Shown here piece by piece: positions 1 through 9,994 of a stretch of DNA of 64,000 bases. Numbering within the stretch: the stretch's first letter is position 1; every line of letters starts with the position of its first letter. Where the stretch lies: the IMG/VR virus record IMGVR_UViG_3300031334_000002, positions 16,106 through 80,105 of that record. One strand, 5' to 3'. Source of the stretch: a virus. The notes under the pieces were generated by a model. It saw only the letters and a program-made list of their open reading frames with translations, was not told where the DNA came from and did no database searches. Made by a program: the position numbers and the translations under genes.

Positions 1-1249
1 CCAACTCGTCATTCCAAAACTCTCTAGCAGCAGCCTCACGTTCCGCATCAGAAAGCTGTCCACCAAAAAGCTCTTTTAGTGTTTTATTAGCAAAGTTTCT
101 AGCATCATCTCTACGCTCAATAGCAAGTCTACTTCTAAACACGTCAGGTATAGGAAATCTAGTTCCTCCGGCTTCTCCAAAGCCTGTATCTGCTGCAACT
201 TCTGCTTGTAACTTTTCTAACTTTGCGATAGTATTTGATGCATTATTCATACCTGTAGCTGTAAATTTGTTATATTCTTTAGCGTAATCTTTATCTACGG
301 CTTTTTGTCCTTCAGTTAAGCCTTCTTCCTTCTTTTGTTTTTTATCTAATCTTTTATTTTTAGAAATCAACTCTTTATTTCTTAAATCTAAAGATTCTTT
401 CTGATAAGGAGTCATATTAGGGTCTTTCCCTAATCCTTGTAGTTTTGCTATATTGATAGTTTCATTGAGACTAGGAGCTGGTCCTGCATCAAATTGTTGA
501 GCTTTCAAAGCTACACTGTTTGGTGAGTATTTGTCAAAAGTAGAAGCTATTGAAGAAAGAGCTGACATATTATCAGCACTTGATTGTCTCTTATTGTATT
601 CTTCTTTTTCTCTTCGATAGTCCTCTATAAGCTTTTCTATATTATCAGGTTCTTTAGACATTAACCCTCCATCATCATAATCTTTAGCTGATTCTACTTC
701 AACTTTAGGGGCACTTCCTAAACCATTAAGTTTATTTTTTAAGTCTTCTAATTTTTTTAATTTATCCATTTCTTTTTCATCCTTTAATGGGATATTATTT
801 AACAAATCTAAATACTCAACTGCTTTTGTACCATATGCATCAGTAGGAACCTCTCCTGTTTTTAGCATTTTAGAAACACCCCCAGCTCCCACTAAATGAG
901 CCGCACCAACAAGTCCTGACTCTGATACTTTCCTTCCGTTAAAGTCCTTACCTATATAATCAGTAGCACCTTTATTTTTAAGATATTTTCGACTAAGTTT
1001 AATATGGTCATCCATAGCTTTTTCTTGGATTTCTGGGGAATTTAAAAAGTCTTCTTCTCTCTTTATTCCATCCTTTCCTGTCCAGTTACCTTTTTTATCC
1101 TTGTATCCAGTATCAACTAGGGCATCTTTACCAAACTGATACTTTCCAATATAGCCTAGAGTGTTCTTGGCTTTGTAATTGTTACTGGATTCTCTTTTAG
1201 CTAATATCTCTTTGTACTTTTGCAATGAAGCGGGGTCTCTTTTCTCCAT
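1..1249 (-). CDS. Virion protein with N-terminal lysozyme/transglycosylase-like domain (partial, continues past window start)
   Basis: The gene starts at ATG 1249 behind an AGAGGT ribosome site and is open to the window edge, so about 416 N-terminal residues are visible. Residues about 15-115 look like a soluble lytic transglycosylase/lysozyme-type domain: a likely catalytic Glu in KRESSNN, then GYIGKYQFG, and later GLVGAAHLVGAGGV, the pattern of phage peptidoglycan-hydrolysing virion proteins. The rest is charged, helical and rich in Lys and Glu. It lies last in the internal-virion-protein block, like T7 gp16, which also carries an N-terminal transglycosylase domain and helps the genome cross the cell wall. 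The role is inferred from motif and position; the C-terminal part is not visible. Confidence 0.72.
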   Translation of the reverse strand, partial: MEKRDPASLQKYKEILAKRESSNNYKAKNTLGYIGKYQFGKDALVDTGYKDKKGNWTGKDGIKREEDFLNSPEIQEKAMDDHIKLSRKYLKNKGATDYIGKDFNGRKVSESGLVGAAHLVGAGGVSKMLKTGEVPTDAYGTKAVEYLDLLNNIPLKDEKEMDKLKKLEDLKNKLNGLGSAPKVEVESAKDYDDGGLMSKEPDNIEKLIEDYRREKEEYNKRQSSADNMSALSSIASTFDKYSPNSVALKAQQFDAGPAPSLNETINIAKLQGLGKDPNMTPYQKESLDLRNKELISKNKRLDKKQKKEEGLTEGQKAVDKDYAKEYNKFTATGMNNASNTIAKLEKLQAEVAADTGFGEAGGTRFPIPDVFRSRLAIERRDDARNFANKTLKELFGGQLSDAEREAAAREFWNDEL

Positions 1250-1250
1250 T

Positions 1251-3113
1251 TTACCTCTTGCGTTTACTGAGCATAGACATAAGATCACCCATGCCACCTG
1301 TAGGTTCTTTAACAATTCTTTCATTCGGTAGATCCTCAATTTCTAGCTCACCTCTGGCTACTGCCATAAGATTTTCTTGTTGAGAAGGATTGACTTCTTT
1401 CGCACCTTCGTCTACCATTGTATCAGTTCTCATCTCACTTTTCAAACGCTTATAATCCATTAACATGTCGTTAATACGATCTTGTTGTTCCATGTTCAGT
1501 ACCATTTCGCCATCATTTATACGATCAGGTAAGTTATCCCCTGAAAAACTATCAGTACCTGAGTCTATAATAGTGCCTTCTCCTCCATCATTGTAAGCCA
1601 TTCCATTAGAAACTCCACCGTTATTATACTGATGTCCTTTTTCTATGTTTTTTATGATACTTTTATCCAGCTCATCTATTTGTTTCTTGTACTTATTTGC
1701 GTTATAGTAGTCTTCTCCCATTTGTTGTTTCAATTGAGTCTTACTGTCTATTAACTTCTTTAGGTTATCATCTGAGTATTTAGTCCCCCCATCAGCAGCA
1801 ATCAATCGTTGACTTCCTAAGCCAGATAAAGCTTTAGTATTAACTACAGGCGCATTAGATATGTTCACCTGTCTCGTTTGAGCTTTTGGTTTGTTTGATT
1901 GACCTGCAATAGCTGATAATGCTTCCATATTTAGATCTGATTTACCTTTTGGGGCTTCAGCCGGGTTAGCTTTAGGACTTCTACCGATTAGTTCTTCTAG
2001 ACCTGACATTAAAGTTCCTGCTGACTCTGCTGTGCTTCTTGTACCTCTTTCTCCGAACATTGCTTTTTTATACGGATCGTCACCGAACTTCTGATCGTTC
2101 ATGTAATCGGCTTCAGCTTGCCTACCGTCCATTTGATCTTTAGAAAGTCCTCCATCAGCAAAATTACCAGAGTTATTACTTTGCATACCTCCACCAACAG
2201 CTCCACCAAGTTGAGCACCAACTGAAGCTCCTTTTGCTCCTGTCCCCGACATTGCACCAATTCCTGCTCCTACTAATGTACCAATCATCCCCCCCGGTCC
2301 TTGACTTCTACTAACATTCTGGGCAGTCATATTAGCAATAGGTTGAGTTGCATTTACATAAGCACCGGCTTTTTGCATTTCATTGCCAAATTGTTGTTGT
2401 TGTAGATTACCTAAGTTACTGTACATTTGTTGTTGTTGTTGCGACCTTTGGTCCTCTTGTCCTTGTCTAAGATTTAGGTTTTGAGAATTTGTATTTTGTC
2501 TGTTCATTGCATTAAAAGCTGCAATCTGATCTCTAGCTGTTGCTGCTGTTGATTTTTCTCCATACTCCTGTGATCTCATTCCAGTAGATGCATTAGCTAC
2601 TTGTTGTAAAGCTGATCTTCTGGAAGCAGCTTGATCCATAGCGAGTCTATCGCCAGCCTCTGCTGCATTTTGTGCCGAATCTTGTGATGATTGTAGCCTA
2701 GCAATTAGTTCAGATCCTGAACCCCCCACACCACGTTGAGCCATGTCACTAAGTATTGATTTTTGTCTAGCTTGTTCGTTAGAATTTACTTCTCTCTGAA
2801 GTGATCTTCTTTGAGCCATGTCCTCTTCGGTTAACCCTGATTCAGCAGCTTCAGATAACCCTTCAAGAGCCTGCATTTGAGCGTCTTTTAACCTAGGGTC
2901 GATTTCGATGTCTTCTAAAGCAGAGTCTTCTCTATCTATATTTTGATATAGACCCATTAGTCCGGGACGTTCTGCTGCCATAGATCGAATGTAATCTTCC
3001 ATCTGATTATAGTCAGGTTCTGCTACGGCTTCTAGTTTTGCTCTAGCTGCTTTCTGTTCAGCTATAGCAGCGTTCATTGCCTGCACTTCAGCTTCATTAG
3101 TCTTTTTACCCAT
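1251..3113 (-). CDS. Internal virion (DNA-ejection) protein candidate, glycine-rich hydrophobic core
   Basis: This 620-residue protein is not recognised by family. Residues 1-240 are Ala/Gln/Glu-rich, helical and coiled-coil-like, with a Q5 run near 225. Residues about 275-312 form a Gly/Ala-rich hydrophobic stretch (GGMIGTLVGAGIGAMSG and following), which resembles the membrane-inserting segments of ejection proteins such as T7 gp14. The C-terminal half is polar with Asn/Gly stretches. It overlaps the acetyltransferase-like gene at its start and sits 1 base from the transglycosylase-domain gene, so they are probably co-translated. Minor structural protein is the safe reading; the ejection role is inferred from position and the Gly-rich segment. 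Confidence 0.55.
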   Translation of the reverse strand: MGKKTNEAEVQAMNAAIAEQKAARAKLEAVAEPDYNQMEDYIRSMAAERPGLMGLYQNIDREDSALEDIEIDPRLKDAQMQALEGLSEAAESGLTEEDMAQRRSLQREVNSNEQARQKSILSDMAQRGVGGSGSELIARLQSSQDSAQNAAEAGDRLAMDQAASRRSALQQVANASTGMRSQEYGEKSTAATARDQIAAFNAMNRQNTNSQNLNLRQGQEDQRSQQQQQMYSNLGNLQQQQFGNEMQKAGAYVNATQPIANMTAQNVSRSQGPGGMIGTLVGAGIGAMSGTGAKGASVGAQLGGAVGGGMQSNNSGNFADGGLSKDQMDGRQAEADYMNDQKFGDDPYKKAMFGERGTRSTAESAGTLMSGLEELIGRSPKANPAEAPKGKSDLNMEALSAIAGQSNKPKAQTRQVNISNAPVVNTKALSGLGSQRLIAADGGTKYSDDNLKKLIDSKTQLKQQMGEDYYNANKYKKQIDELDKSIIKNIEKGHQYNNGGVSNGMAYNDGGEGTIIDSGTDSFSGDNLPDRINDGEMVLNMEQQDRINDMLMDYKRLKSEMRTDTMVDEGAKEVNPSQQENLMAVARGELEIEDLPNERIVKEPTGGMGDLMSMLSKRKR

Positions 3114-3438
3114 TATTTAATTCCTTAACAAAATAGAGAAGTTCTTCATTATTTACTTGCGTGAATCCTGCAGATTCTATACCTTTTTTATTAACTTCCC
3201 AATTATTAGTTGTGGTATCTATTGTTGTTATTACTCTATTACAATTCATTCTTTTTGCTATTTTTATGGTCTGTTCTACTAGTTTTCTTGCGATTCCTGT
3301 TTTTCTCTTTTCAAAACAAACGAACATGTCCCTAAGATATAATGCGTCATCTATTTTTTTATATGTAACAAAAGAGTCCTTATCTTCAAAACAACCAAAA
3401 CCTTCACGTTCCATTATATAATCTGAATACAAACTCAT
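3106..3438 (-). CDS. GNAT-like acetyltransferase domain protein in the internal virion block
   Basis: This 110-residue protein has a GNAT-type acetyl-CoA binding signature: the loop RKTGIARKLVEQ (Q/R-x-x-G-x-G/A type) followed by a helix, after a strand in MFVCFEKRK. It then has a beta-strand with VITTIDTTTNN and a C-terminal GFTQVNNEELLYFVKEL, typical of the fold end. The start codon overlaps the stop of the upstream 766-aa gene (TAATG) and its own end overlaps the next gene, so it is embedded in the virion operon. It could be a true N-acetyltransferase that modifies a host or virion protein, or a GNAT-fold structural protein that has lost catalysis. The fold call is fair; the substrate is unknown. 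Confidence 0.55.
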   Translation of the reverse strand: MSLYSDYIMEREGFGCFEDKDSFVTYKKIDDALYLRDMFVCFEKRKTGIARKLVEQTIKIAKRMNCNRVITTIDTTTNNWEVNKKGIESAGFTQVNNEELLYFVKELNNG

Positions 3439-5738
3439 TATTGCCCAAGGGTTGTTTTAGCAGCATCACTTTGAACAAACGAACTTTCAGACTCGCCTCT
3501 TAGTGCGTTACTATTTCCAGCACTAAACATTTCATTGGCAGCTTGTGTTTTTTCTAGTGCAGAAATAACCGCATTTCTTATTCGATCAGCACTAACTGAT
3601 ACTCCATGTCTTCCATTTTGTCCCACATGGTTCCAATAAACAGCATCTCGTAGGAGACCGATAGCATTTGGATCTCCGTTAACAACGTCCTCTAAATTTA
3701 CATCAGTGTGGTTTGTACCTGTAAATCCTTTTTCTACTAATTGTTGGATATTGGATGATATTATACCAACATCGGGATCTTGTTGTTGTAGACTCGATTT
3801 TATTTCGTTTCGTGCTTGGTCTAGATTTTCAAATTGTTGTCCCGATCTTAACTTATCTTTAAATTGCATAACCGAGTTTCTATCGTTATTACTCAGCTCA
3901 CCTAAAGTCGTAGTTTGTTCTTGACCCTCACCTCTTAATTGACGAGCCATGATTTCATTTTCATTAAGAAACATTTCCTGATTATCTTTACCTGATAGAC
4001 GAGCTAGGGCTTGCGCCCTAGCCACATCTGTCAAGTTAGCTACGTCTTGGATACTATACTGAGTGGGATCATATTCATTTAGTAACGTAGCTGGGTCTAA
4101 ATTGTATCTTTCTTCACCTGTAATGCCTAGTATTTCTCTATCTTGAGCTGAGAGTCCTTGACCTGATTGTAATTTATCTTGTAGTTCTTTTATGTAACTA
4201 CCTTCTCCACTTTGAACTCTACTTTCTAGATCTTGCTGTAGCGTTTCGTTTGCTGTGTCTAGTCCTTGCTGTAATTCTTTTTGTAAATTCTCAGTTCCAA
4301 GTCTTAGTTCATCTTGACTAATCCTTCCTTGCTCGAAAGCATCTTTCAACATTCTTTGAGTGTTCTGTGCTTGATCTCTTAGACCCTGAACTAACGAAGA
4401 ACTTGCTTCTTTATTTCCACTTAATATCAAATTATCTAGAGTAGCTTGACCTGAAGTATACCCGCCTTGCTGACCAAAGTTTTGTCTTAGTAGGTTTCTT
4501 CTTCCTTCACTGGTATTAGATAGTTCCGCTGAACTAGAAAGTTCATCTGATTCTCGTTGCTGCGTGGTTAAATTAAGTATAGCATCATCAAACCTCTCAA
4601 CGCCAGTTCTTAGGTCATTAAATCTCTGAATGTCATCCTGAGTTAATTCTTGAGAAGCATTATCTATCTTTTCCTGAATAGCAGCCATTTCAGTTTGAAG
4701 TTGGTTTTTATTTTGGAATAATCTTTGTTGTTCTTGTGCTCTATTATATTCATCCTGAAGCTGGTCTAACTTGCCCCGCTGTGTTTGATTTTGACCTTGT
4801 GCTTCTTGTTGAGCGTTTAGGCTTTGTCTGTATTGTTGAAAAGAGTCTAAACGTCCAGTCAAAGTATTCAGTTCATCTATTAGTCCCGGATTACCTGTCC
4901 CTAGTTGTAGTTGTTCGTTTATTTGATTAACTCTAGTCTGATCTTGCTGTAAACTCTGATCTACAGCTTGAATCATGTTTTGATCTCCAGAAGCAAGTCC
5001 TTGTTGAACTTGTTCATTGTCGAAGTAAGTAGGGGTCACTCTTACGCCTTCTTGAAATCTATTATATGTCATTTGCTCACCAGACTGTACTGGTTGATTT
5101 AACTGTTGTCCAAAGTTCTGCGCCTGTTGATTAAAGTTTTGTTGTGCTTGATTGTAAGCCTGTTGTGATTGATCGTAAGCTATTTGTTCTGTAGCTTGGT
5201 TTTGTTTATTTTGATTTATATTTGCTGTTTGGTCTGTAAGATTGGGATTAAACTGATCATACCTCTGTTGTGTATCCGACTGTTGTTGCTGTAACATAGG
5301 GGTACTTTCTTGAATTTGAGCTTGTTGTATCGTTTGTTGACCAAAGTTCTGAGCCCCTTGTATCCTATTGCGGTTAGACTCGACCCTAGACATGAAATCG
5401 TTCTTTTGTTTACTTATTGCATTTTGAACGTTCTGGTTTTGCATTCCTGTATTTTTTTGAATGTTCTGGGACATATTCTGAGCCCCAGCTTTGTTTTGAT
5501 TAATATACTTTTGGATATTAGTGAACATACCTGAAGAGGCTTTCTTAGAAGCTCCTGAGGGTGCCTTGGGGGCAGTCTGGGTGTTAGTGTTACCGACAGT
5601 AGCACTTTGTGGTCCAGACACGTTTAAATCTTGATTCTGAGCTTGTGGTTGATTGTTTTGTTGGGTAGCGTTAGACTGAGGGGCAAGTATATCCATGCCC
5701 GACTTTTCGTTGTCGTCCTCTTTTGGTATGTAAGCCAT
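3438..5738 (-). CDS. Gln/Asn-rich coiled-coil virion protein
   Basis: This 766-residue protein is extremely rich in Gln and Asn, especially residues 20-340 with repeated QAQNFGQQ, NQQAQN and QSQQAYNQ type segments. Residues 340-620 look like long amphipathic coiled coil (heptad Leu/Ile with Gln/Glu). A Pro/Ser/Ala segment near residues 55-75 separates a short acidic N-terminus. It is preceded by a T7-like late promoter motif at 5754-5773 and followed by the GNAT-like gene with a TAATG overlap. Position suggests an internal or ejection protein packed in the capsid, as in other T7-order phages. No family is recognised. The low-complexity composition is prion-like. Confidence 0.5.
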   Translation of the reverse strand: MAYIPKEDDNEKSGMDILAPQSNATQQNNQPQAQNQDLNVSGPQSATVGNTNTQTAPKAPSGASKKASSGMFTNIQKYINQNKAGAQNMSQNIQKNTGMQNQNVQNAISKQKNDFMSRVESNRNRIQGAQNFGQQTIQQAQIQESTPMLQQQQSDTQQRYDQFNPNLTDQTANINQNKQNQATEQIAYDQSQQAYNQAQQNFNQQAQNFGQQLNQPVQSGEQMTYNRFQEGVRVTPTYFDNEQVQQGLASGDQNMIQAVDQSLQQDQTRVNQINEQLQLGTGNPGLIDELNTLTGRLDSFQQYRQSLNAQQEAQGQNQTQRGKLDQLQDEYNRAQEQQRLFQNKNQLQTEMAAIQEKIDNASQELTQDDIQRFNDLRTGVERFDDAILNLTTQQRESDELSSSAELSNTSEGRRNLLRQNFGQQGGYTSGQATLDNLILSGNKEASSSLVQGLRDQAQNTQRMLKDAFEQGRISQDELRLGTENLQKELQQGLDTANETLQQDLESRVQSGEGSYIKELQDKLQSGQGLSAQDREILGITGEERYNLDPATLLNEYDPTQYSIQDVANLTDVARAQALARLSGKDNQEMFLNENEIMARQLRGEGQEQTTTLGELSNNDRNSVMQFKDKLRSGQQFENLDQARNEIKSSLQQQDPDVGIISSNIQQLVEKGFTGTNHTDVNLEDVVNGDPNAIGLLRDAVYWNHVGQNGRHGVSVSADRIRNAVISALEKTQAANEMFSAGNSNALRGESESSFVQSDAAKTTLGQ

Positions 5739-5753
5739 TTAATCCTCGTATAA

Positions 5754-5773
5754 TATCCTATATCTAGTTGTTA
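5754..5773 (-). promoter_or_regulatory. T7-like phage RNA polymerase promoter motif
   Basis: Read on the minus strand it is TAACAACTAGATATAGGATA. It is one of six copies of the shared motif TAACAACTAGNWWYAGR, all on the minus strand. It lies 16 bases upstream of the ATG of the 766-aa gene. ACT at -10 to -8 and TATAGG around +1 line up with the T7 promoter core. Activity is inferred. Confidence 0.6.
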
Positions 5774-5780
5774 TTTCAAC

Positions 5781-6194
5781 CTAGTATATGACTTCACATA
5801 ACAGTTGAAAGCGGTTAGAAGCAGGTAAACCTGTAATTTTATTGACTTTATATAGTGAATTGCCCGTAGGTTCAAACGAAATGAAAGGTGAAGCATTAGG
5901 GAATACCGCCCTATTCGTAAGATTTTGAGCACTTAAAACAACAATACCTCTAATAGTATTTCCGGTTTCAGTTCTGAAAGTTATTGGATTTATTGAGTTT
6001 CCAGATCCATCTAATGTCACGTCTATCGTTATTAACTCTCTATTTATGTTGTCGTAGTCCAACCTACCATTAACAGTATCAACGGTCTGTGTCATAAAGT
6101 AATTAAATATTTCAGCAAACTTAGCTACTAACTCACGATCCTCTTCTTCAAAATCTTCTATCCTAAGTCTTTGCACATTTGATAGTCTAGTCAT
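5781..6194 (-). CDS. Small virion protein downstream of tail nozzle (unknown family)
   Basis: This 137-residue protein has no recognised family. The N-terminal third is acidic and helical (RIEDFEEEDRELVAKFAEIFNYF). The rest alternates hydrophobic and polar residues as in a beta-sandwich, ending in a strand (FQLLCEVIY). Its ATG overlaps the stop of the nozzle gene (TAATG), so it is translationally coupled to it, and a late promoter motif lies just after its end. Position between nozzle and internal virion proteins makes a tail-tip or fibre-attachment component likely, but that is inference from order only. Confidence 0.45.
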   Translation of the reverse strand: MTRLSNVQRLRIEDFEEEDRELVAKFAEIFNYFMTQTVDTVNGRLDYDNINRELITIDVTLDGSGNSINPITFRTETGNTIRGIVVLSAQNLTNRAVFPNASPFISFEPTGNSLYKVNKITGLPASNRFQLLCEVIY

Positions 6195-9100
6195 TATTTA
6201 TATGCCCTGTTACTAATCTGTCTAACCATTAAAGAAATTCCGTTTATCCTGACTATTTCCCTAGCATTAAGATGGTTAATTTGGACTGTCAAATATCGAC
6301 ACCTTTGCTTTTCAAGAGGTATTAAAGTTCTAAAAGGAACATCGTTACCTAAGCCTCCCCAAGTACCTGTACCCCAAAAAGGTGTACCCCATTCACCAAT
6401 TCCCAGTCCACTAAAATTAGTAGAGACGAAGGACGCAGATTGATCACTGGCGTAAGCTATAGACCCACCATAGAAAGCACTTTGGTCGAATAAGATTGTT
6501 CCTTGTCTTATTTGTTTTAGCAGTGTTGGGTCTCCAAAGTGTTCTGGGGCATATTGAACTTTTACTGGTATCCCTTTGAATATTGTTATAGAACCTTCCA
6601 CGAATGGCGTATCGAAAAGTCCAGTAAGTAAGTTGCCTTGAGTTGTCACGCTATCAACGACTACTTCATAAGAAACAAGAAGTGATACTTCTGAGTAATC
6701 TTTAAAAGAAGTACCTGAACTGACAATATTCAATTCTTGCATTAGGTCGTTGTATTGATCTTTTTGTGTTTCGATGTCATTACTGTATACAACAGGCGTA
6801 ACCGATATACCATCAGTAATTAATTTATCATTAATATCACCCAACGCATTACTAATCCTAGTACCTGCAGCGTATTGAATAGTCTGTTCGTAATTCGAAC
6901 TAGATACTCCGTTATCGATATCTAATTTTTGTAAGAGCCTTCTAATCACAGATAAGGTAACGTATTGATTTTGAAAAACTACATCACCTTTTTCTACTTC
7001 AGAAACTGTACTTACGCTTAATACATTAGAAGAAACTCCTGAAGGTAATAATGTTAAATTAAAATCTCTGTCAGAATAGTCTGTTCTGTTGTTGTTTTTA
7101 CGTTCCTGAGTTAGTGTATTTCTATCACCTGCTCCTATTATTAATTTATCATTTCTACTAGTTACCATACCACAAGTAGCGTCTATAATGAATCTAGTCC
7201 AAGTTCTAGTAAAAGAGTTAAACCTATAGCATTGTGTTGCCGTCGTATCCTCTTCATTCGTTGGTAACCACAAAAGATAACTTCTATCTGAACTGTATGA
7301 TACACCAAATGCTACAGTAGAAAAGTTAAACCTACTATTAACTACATTTTTTATTAAGTTCTCTATAGGTCTTGATATTACCTGTACTCCAGTGTCTGAA
7401 ATCCTAACAACACCTTCATCAGTAAGAGCATAGATAACATTATTTAACACAACAGCACTGTCAGGAGCTTTTAGCTCCGTAGACCCATCCAATAACCTCA
7501 CAGTGAAATTGGGAGCAGAGGTTCCAGATATGATATATATGCCGTCTTCCTTTAATGCGAATAAGTTATCTCTTAGAGGTAGTATTCTGAGTATCGGTTT
7601 GTCTTTAGGACCGATATCAATAAAATTAACTATAGGGACAGCCTCTGGTCTATTGCTTTTTGAGAAGTATATCCTATTGGGTTTTTCTTCATTATCAGAA
7701 AAGTTACTTCCTAAAAATACCTCTCCTTCATTGAGGGTGTCTGTTGTTGTTTCAAAAGGTATAGTAAAATTATTATTATTTATCTTAGTGATCAAAAACG
7801 ATCCTCTAATTATAGGACTTGAAGCTAAGTTTTCAACAAAAACAGTTTGACCTGTTGCATATCCATGACTGACGGATTCAATGTTAGTAGCTGTTCCTAA
7901 TGTGGTTGATGTTATAGTCTTTTCTAAATTTAAACTAGGGTCGAAACTAGGTTGTGTGTTTAGGTCTGATGTCGCTATGTAAAATGTATCATCTACTAAT
8001 GTTTTAGCTTCTAGCAAGATTATCCCCGGAACGTCGTTTGCTGAGGAAAGATAATAAGCATTAACTGGGGATAGACTATCTGCGTTAATAACTTTAACTA
8101 TACTTCTAGCAGTTTCATCTATACTTGCGGCAACTGATATTTGATTAGAAAGAAGAAATTCTTGCAAGCCAGTGTCTTCTCCATCCCCTTCTGTAGAAGG
8201 AGCAGAAAATACAAACCCTGTACTTTCTGAAACGGAATCCCTAGCGTTTTCAGTTACGATACCATTCTTAGACCATGTTATAGTCATAACTGAACCTAAA
8301 ACTGAAATTTCAAAATCACCGGTAGTAGCAAGTGCTGTTGCTATTTTTACTGCAATATCATCAGTAGAATCTCCACTATTATAACGGACCCTAACTGCTA
8401 TTTTATTATCGAATTCAGAATCAGTAGGTAGTGGGTCATTACCATCTTCGTCGAAATAAACAAAATACTTCCTCTGGTTTCTAGCTGAGTCGATTAACCA
8501 ACCTTTACCGCCTATTGTATTAGAGTTTACTTCTATATCTTGAACTTGAGTTTCACCTATCGCTGTGTATTTTCTTTTAACTTGGTCGTTAGCTATGATA
8601 AAATCAGAAACTCCAGATGTAAAAGAAAGAACAGAAACTAAGTTAAAAGTTAACTTATGAGTTGTTTTAGTATTTGAAAAAAACGTAGAACCATTAAAAA
8701 GTGCTATATCTTTTGCTACTGGAGGTCTAGAGTTCGCTTGAGTTATGCCTTCTCCAGATATAGGATTCGTGTATAAAAAAGCTGCTGAAGCTCTAAAATC
8801 CTCGGGTGTTATATCTTCAATTGTTACTTCGGTTAAGAGATCTCCGTTCGAATCTAGCGGATTTCCTTCGAATACTAAATTCATTTCGTCCCCCGGATCA
8901 ATATCATCAAGGGTTAATCCGTCAGGGACTGTTACTGAAGTAGTTCTGTATATTTGATAGAAATAGGTATTGTCTATTCCAGAAGGAACACTAAAATTAA
9001 CAGTTGTATTTGCAGAAGTTCCCTCTGTTACTGATCCTTGTTCTAAAACTGTAGTAGTAAAATTAGTAGCCGGTCCTCCTGATGTTTCGTAGTCAGCAAC

Positions 9101-9994
9101 GTCGTCTACGTTTTCTGCTTCTACTACCGAAACTTGAACTGCATTAGAACTAATCGATACTTCAAACTCAAATAAATTAGATATAGCGTCAGCTGTTTTA
9201 GATGCTGTAGTCAAGTTTGTTTGACCGGGACTTGATAAATTTATTTCAATACCAGTTTTTCCTAAGGTTTCTGCTGTCTGAGGTTCTTCATCCGTACCCG
9301 ATAACTGATACCAAATAAAATAATCATTTACGCTTGACGAAAAAGTAAAATACTCTGCGGTTGTAGGAACGGATGTGAATGTTATCTGAAAAGTCTCTGA
9401 AACCTCCACCGAGTTGCTTGTGTTAGTTAATACGAAACGTTCTGAAGGGTGTCCCAAGAGTAAATTACTATTGTTATCTTTTTTTCCCCACAAAACTCTA
9501 TATGCGGTTTTACTTTGAGGAGGAAGAAATCCGCTTTGATTAAACAATAAAGACGCCTCCAAAGATACTGCCCTAGGTACACCTGCTTCTTCTATCGAAT
9601 CAACAGTCACTTGGGAAGAGTTAACTGCTGATATCTTTTTAATGCCACTATTTTCTGTAAAGTAAAAATTACCGTTTGCTTCTAATGATTTTATTCTAAG
9701 ACCAGCTTTTAGTTCTTGATATGAACCAATAAAATCAGTAAAAACTCCAGAACCGTTATCATATTGTAGTTGATCGTTAAAGTGTCTAATAATTAAATCT
9801 TTATACTCACTAACTTGTTTCACTCGATCATCAATGTTAGGAAGATCATCACCAAACTCAGCTTGACCTCTTCTAATTTCGATAACATCATCTTCGTCTA
9901 TTATGATATTATTAGCAATATCCATGGCTCCATCAGGAACTGTCGTTTCATTTTTGTACGTGTACAGTCCTTTTGCGTTAAGTGTAAATGGCAT
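6194..9994 (-). CDS. Tail nozzle / tail tubular protein B-like
   Basis: This 1266-residue beta-rich protein would form the lower, DNA-conducting part of a short tail. The opening FTLNAKGLYTYKN, early IEIRRGQAEFGDDLP, and a C-terminal half with propeller-like strands (NLFALKEDGIYIISG, ALTDEGVVRIS, FNSFTRTWTRFI) match the style of podovirus nozzle proteins (T7 gp12 and relatives). It directly follows the adaptor gene with a TAATG overlap, the usual T7 gp11-gp12 order. It is longer than T7 gp12. The extra length includes two copies of a module seen near residues 225-330 and 505-605 (aromatic-rich strand, then a Gly/Asp-Pro loop, then an IAxxLA-like helix). That module recurs in the protein at 15762-16703. 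Confidence 0.75.
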   Translation of the reverse strand: MPFTLNAKGLYTYKNETTVPDGAMDIANNIIIDEDDVIEIRRGQAEFGDDLPNIDDRVKQVSEYKDLIIRHFNDQLQYDNGSGVFTDFIGSYQELKAGLRIKSLEANGNFYFTENSGIKKISAVNSSQVTVDSIEEAGVPRAVSLEASLLFNQSGFLPPQSKTAYRVLWGKKDNNSNLLLGHPSERFVLTNTSNSVEVSETFQITFTSVPTTAEYFTFSSSVNDYFIWYQLSGTDEEPQTAETLGKTGIEINLSSPGQTNLTTASKTADAISNLFEFEVSISSNAVQVSVVEAENVDDVADYETSGGPATNFTTTVLEQGSVTEGTSANTTVNFSVPSGIDNTYFYQIYRTTSVTVPDGLTLDDIDPGDEMNLVFEGNPLDSNGDLLTEVTIEDITPEDFRASAAFLYTNPISGEGITQANSRPPVAKDIALFNGSTFFSNTKTTHKLTFNLVSVLSFTSGVSDFIIANDQVKRKYTAIGETQVQDIEVNSNTIGGKGWLIDSARNQRKYFVYFDEDGNDPLPTDSEFDNKIAVRVRYNSGDSTDDIAVKIATALATTGDFEISVLGSVMTITWSKNGIVTENARDSVSESTGFVFSAPSTEGDGEDTGLQEFLLSNQISVAASIDETARSIVKVINADSLSPVNAYYLSSANDVPGIILLEAKTLVDDTFYIATSDLNTQPSFDPSLNLEKTITSTTLGTATNIESVSHGYATGQTVFVENLASSPIIRGSFLITKINNNNFTIPFETTTDTLNEGEVFLGSNFSDNEEKPNRIYFSKSNRPEAVPIVNFIDIGPKDKPILRILPLRDNLFALKEDGIYIISGTSAPNFTVRLLDGSTELKAPDSAVVLNNVIYALTDEGVVRISDTGVQVISRPIENLIKNVVNSRFNFSTVAFGVSYSSDRSYLLWLPTNEEDTTATQCYRFNSFTRTWTRFIIDATCGMVTSRNDKLIIGAGDRNTLTQERKNNNRTDYSDRDFNLTLLPSGVSSNVLSVSTVSEVEKGDVVFQNQYVTLSVIRRLLQKLDIDNGVSSSNYEQTIQYAAGTRISNALGDINDKLITDGISVTPVVYSNDIETQKDQYNDLMQELNIVSSGTSFKDYSEVSLLVSYEVVVDSVTTQGNLLTGLFDTPFVEGSITIFKGIPVKVQYAPEHFGDPTLLKQIRQGTILFDQSAFYGGSIAYASDQSASFVSTNFSGLGIGEWGTPFWGTGTWGGLGNDVPFRTLIPLEKQRCRYLTVQINHLNAREIVRINGISLMVRQISNRAYK

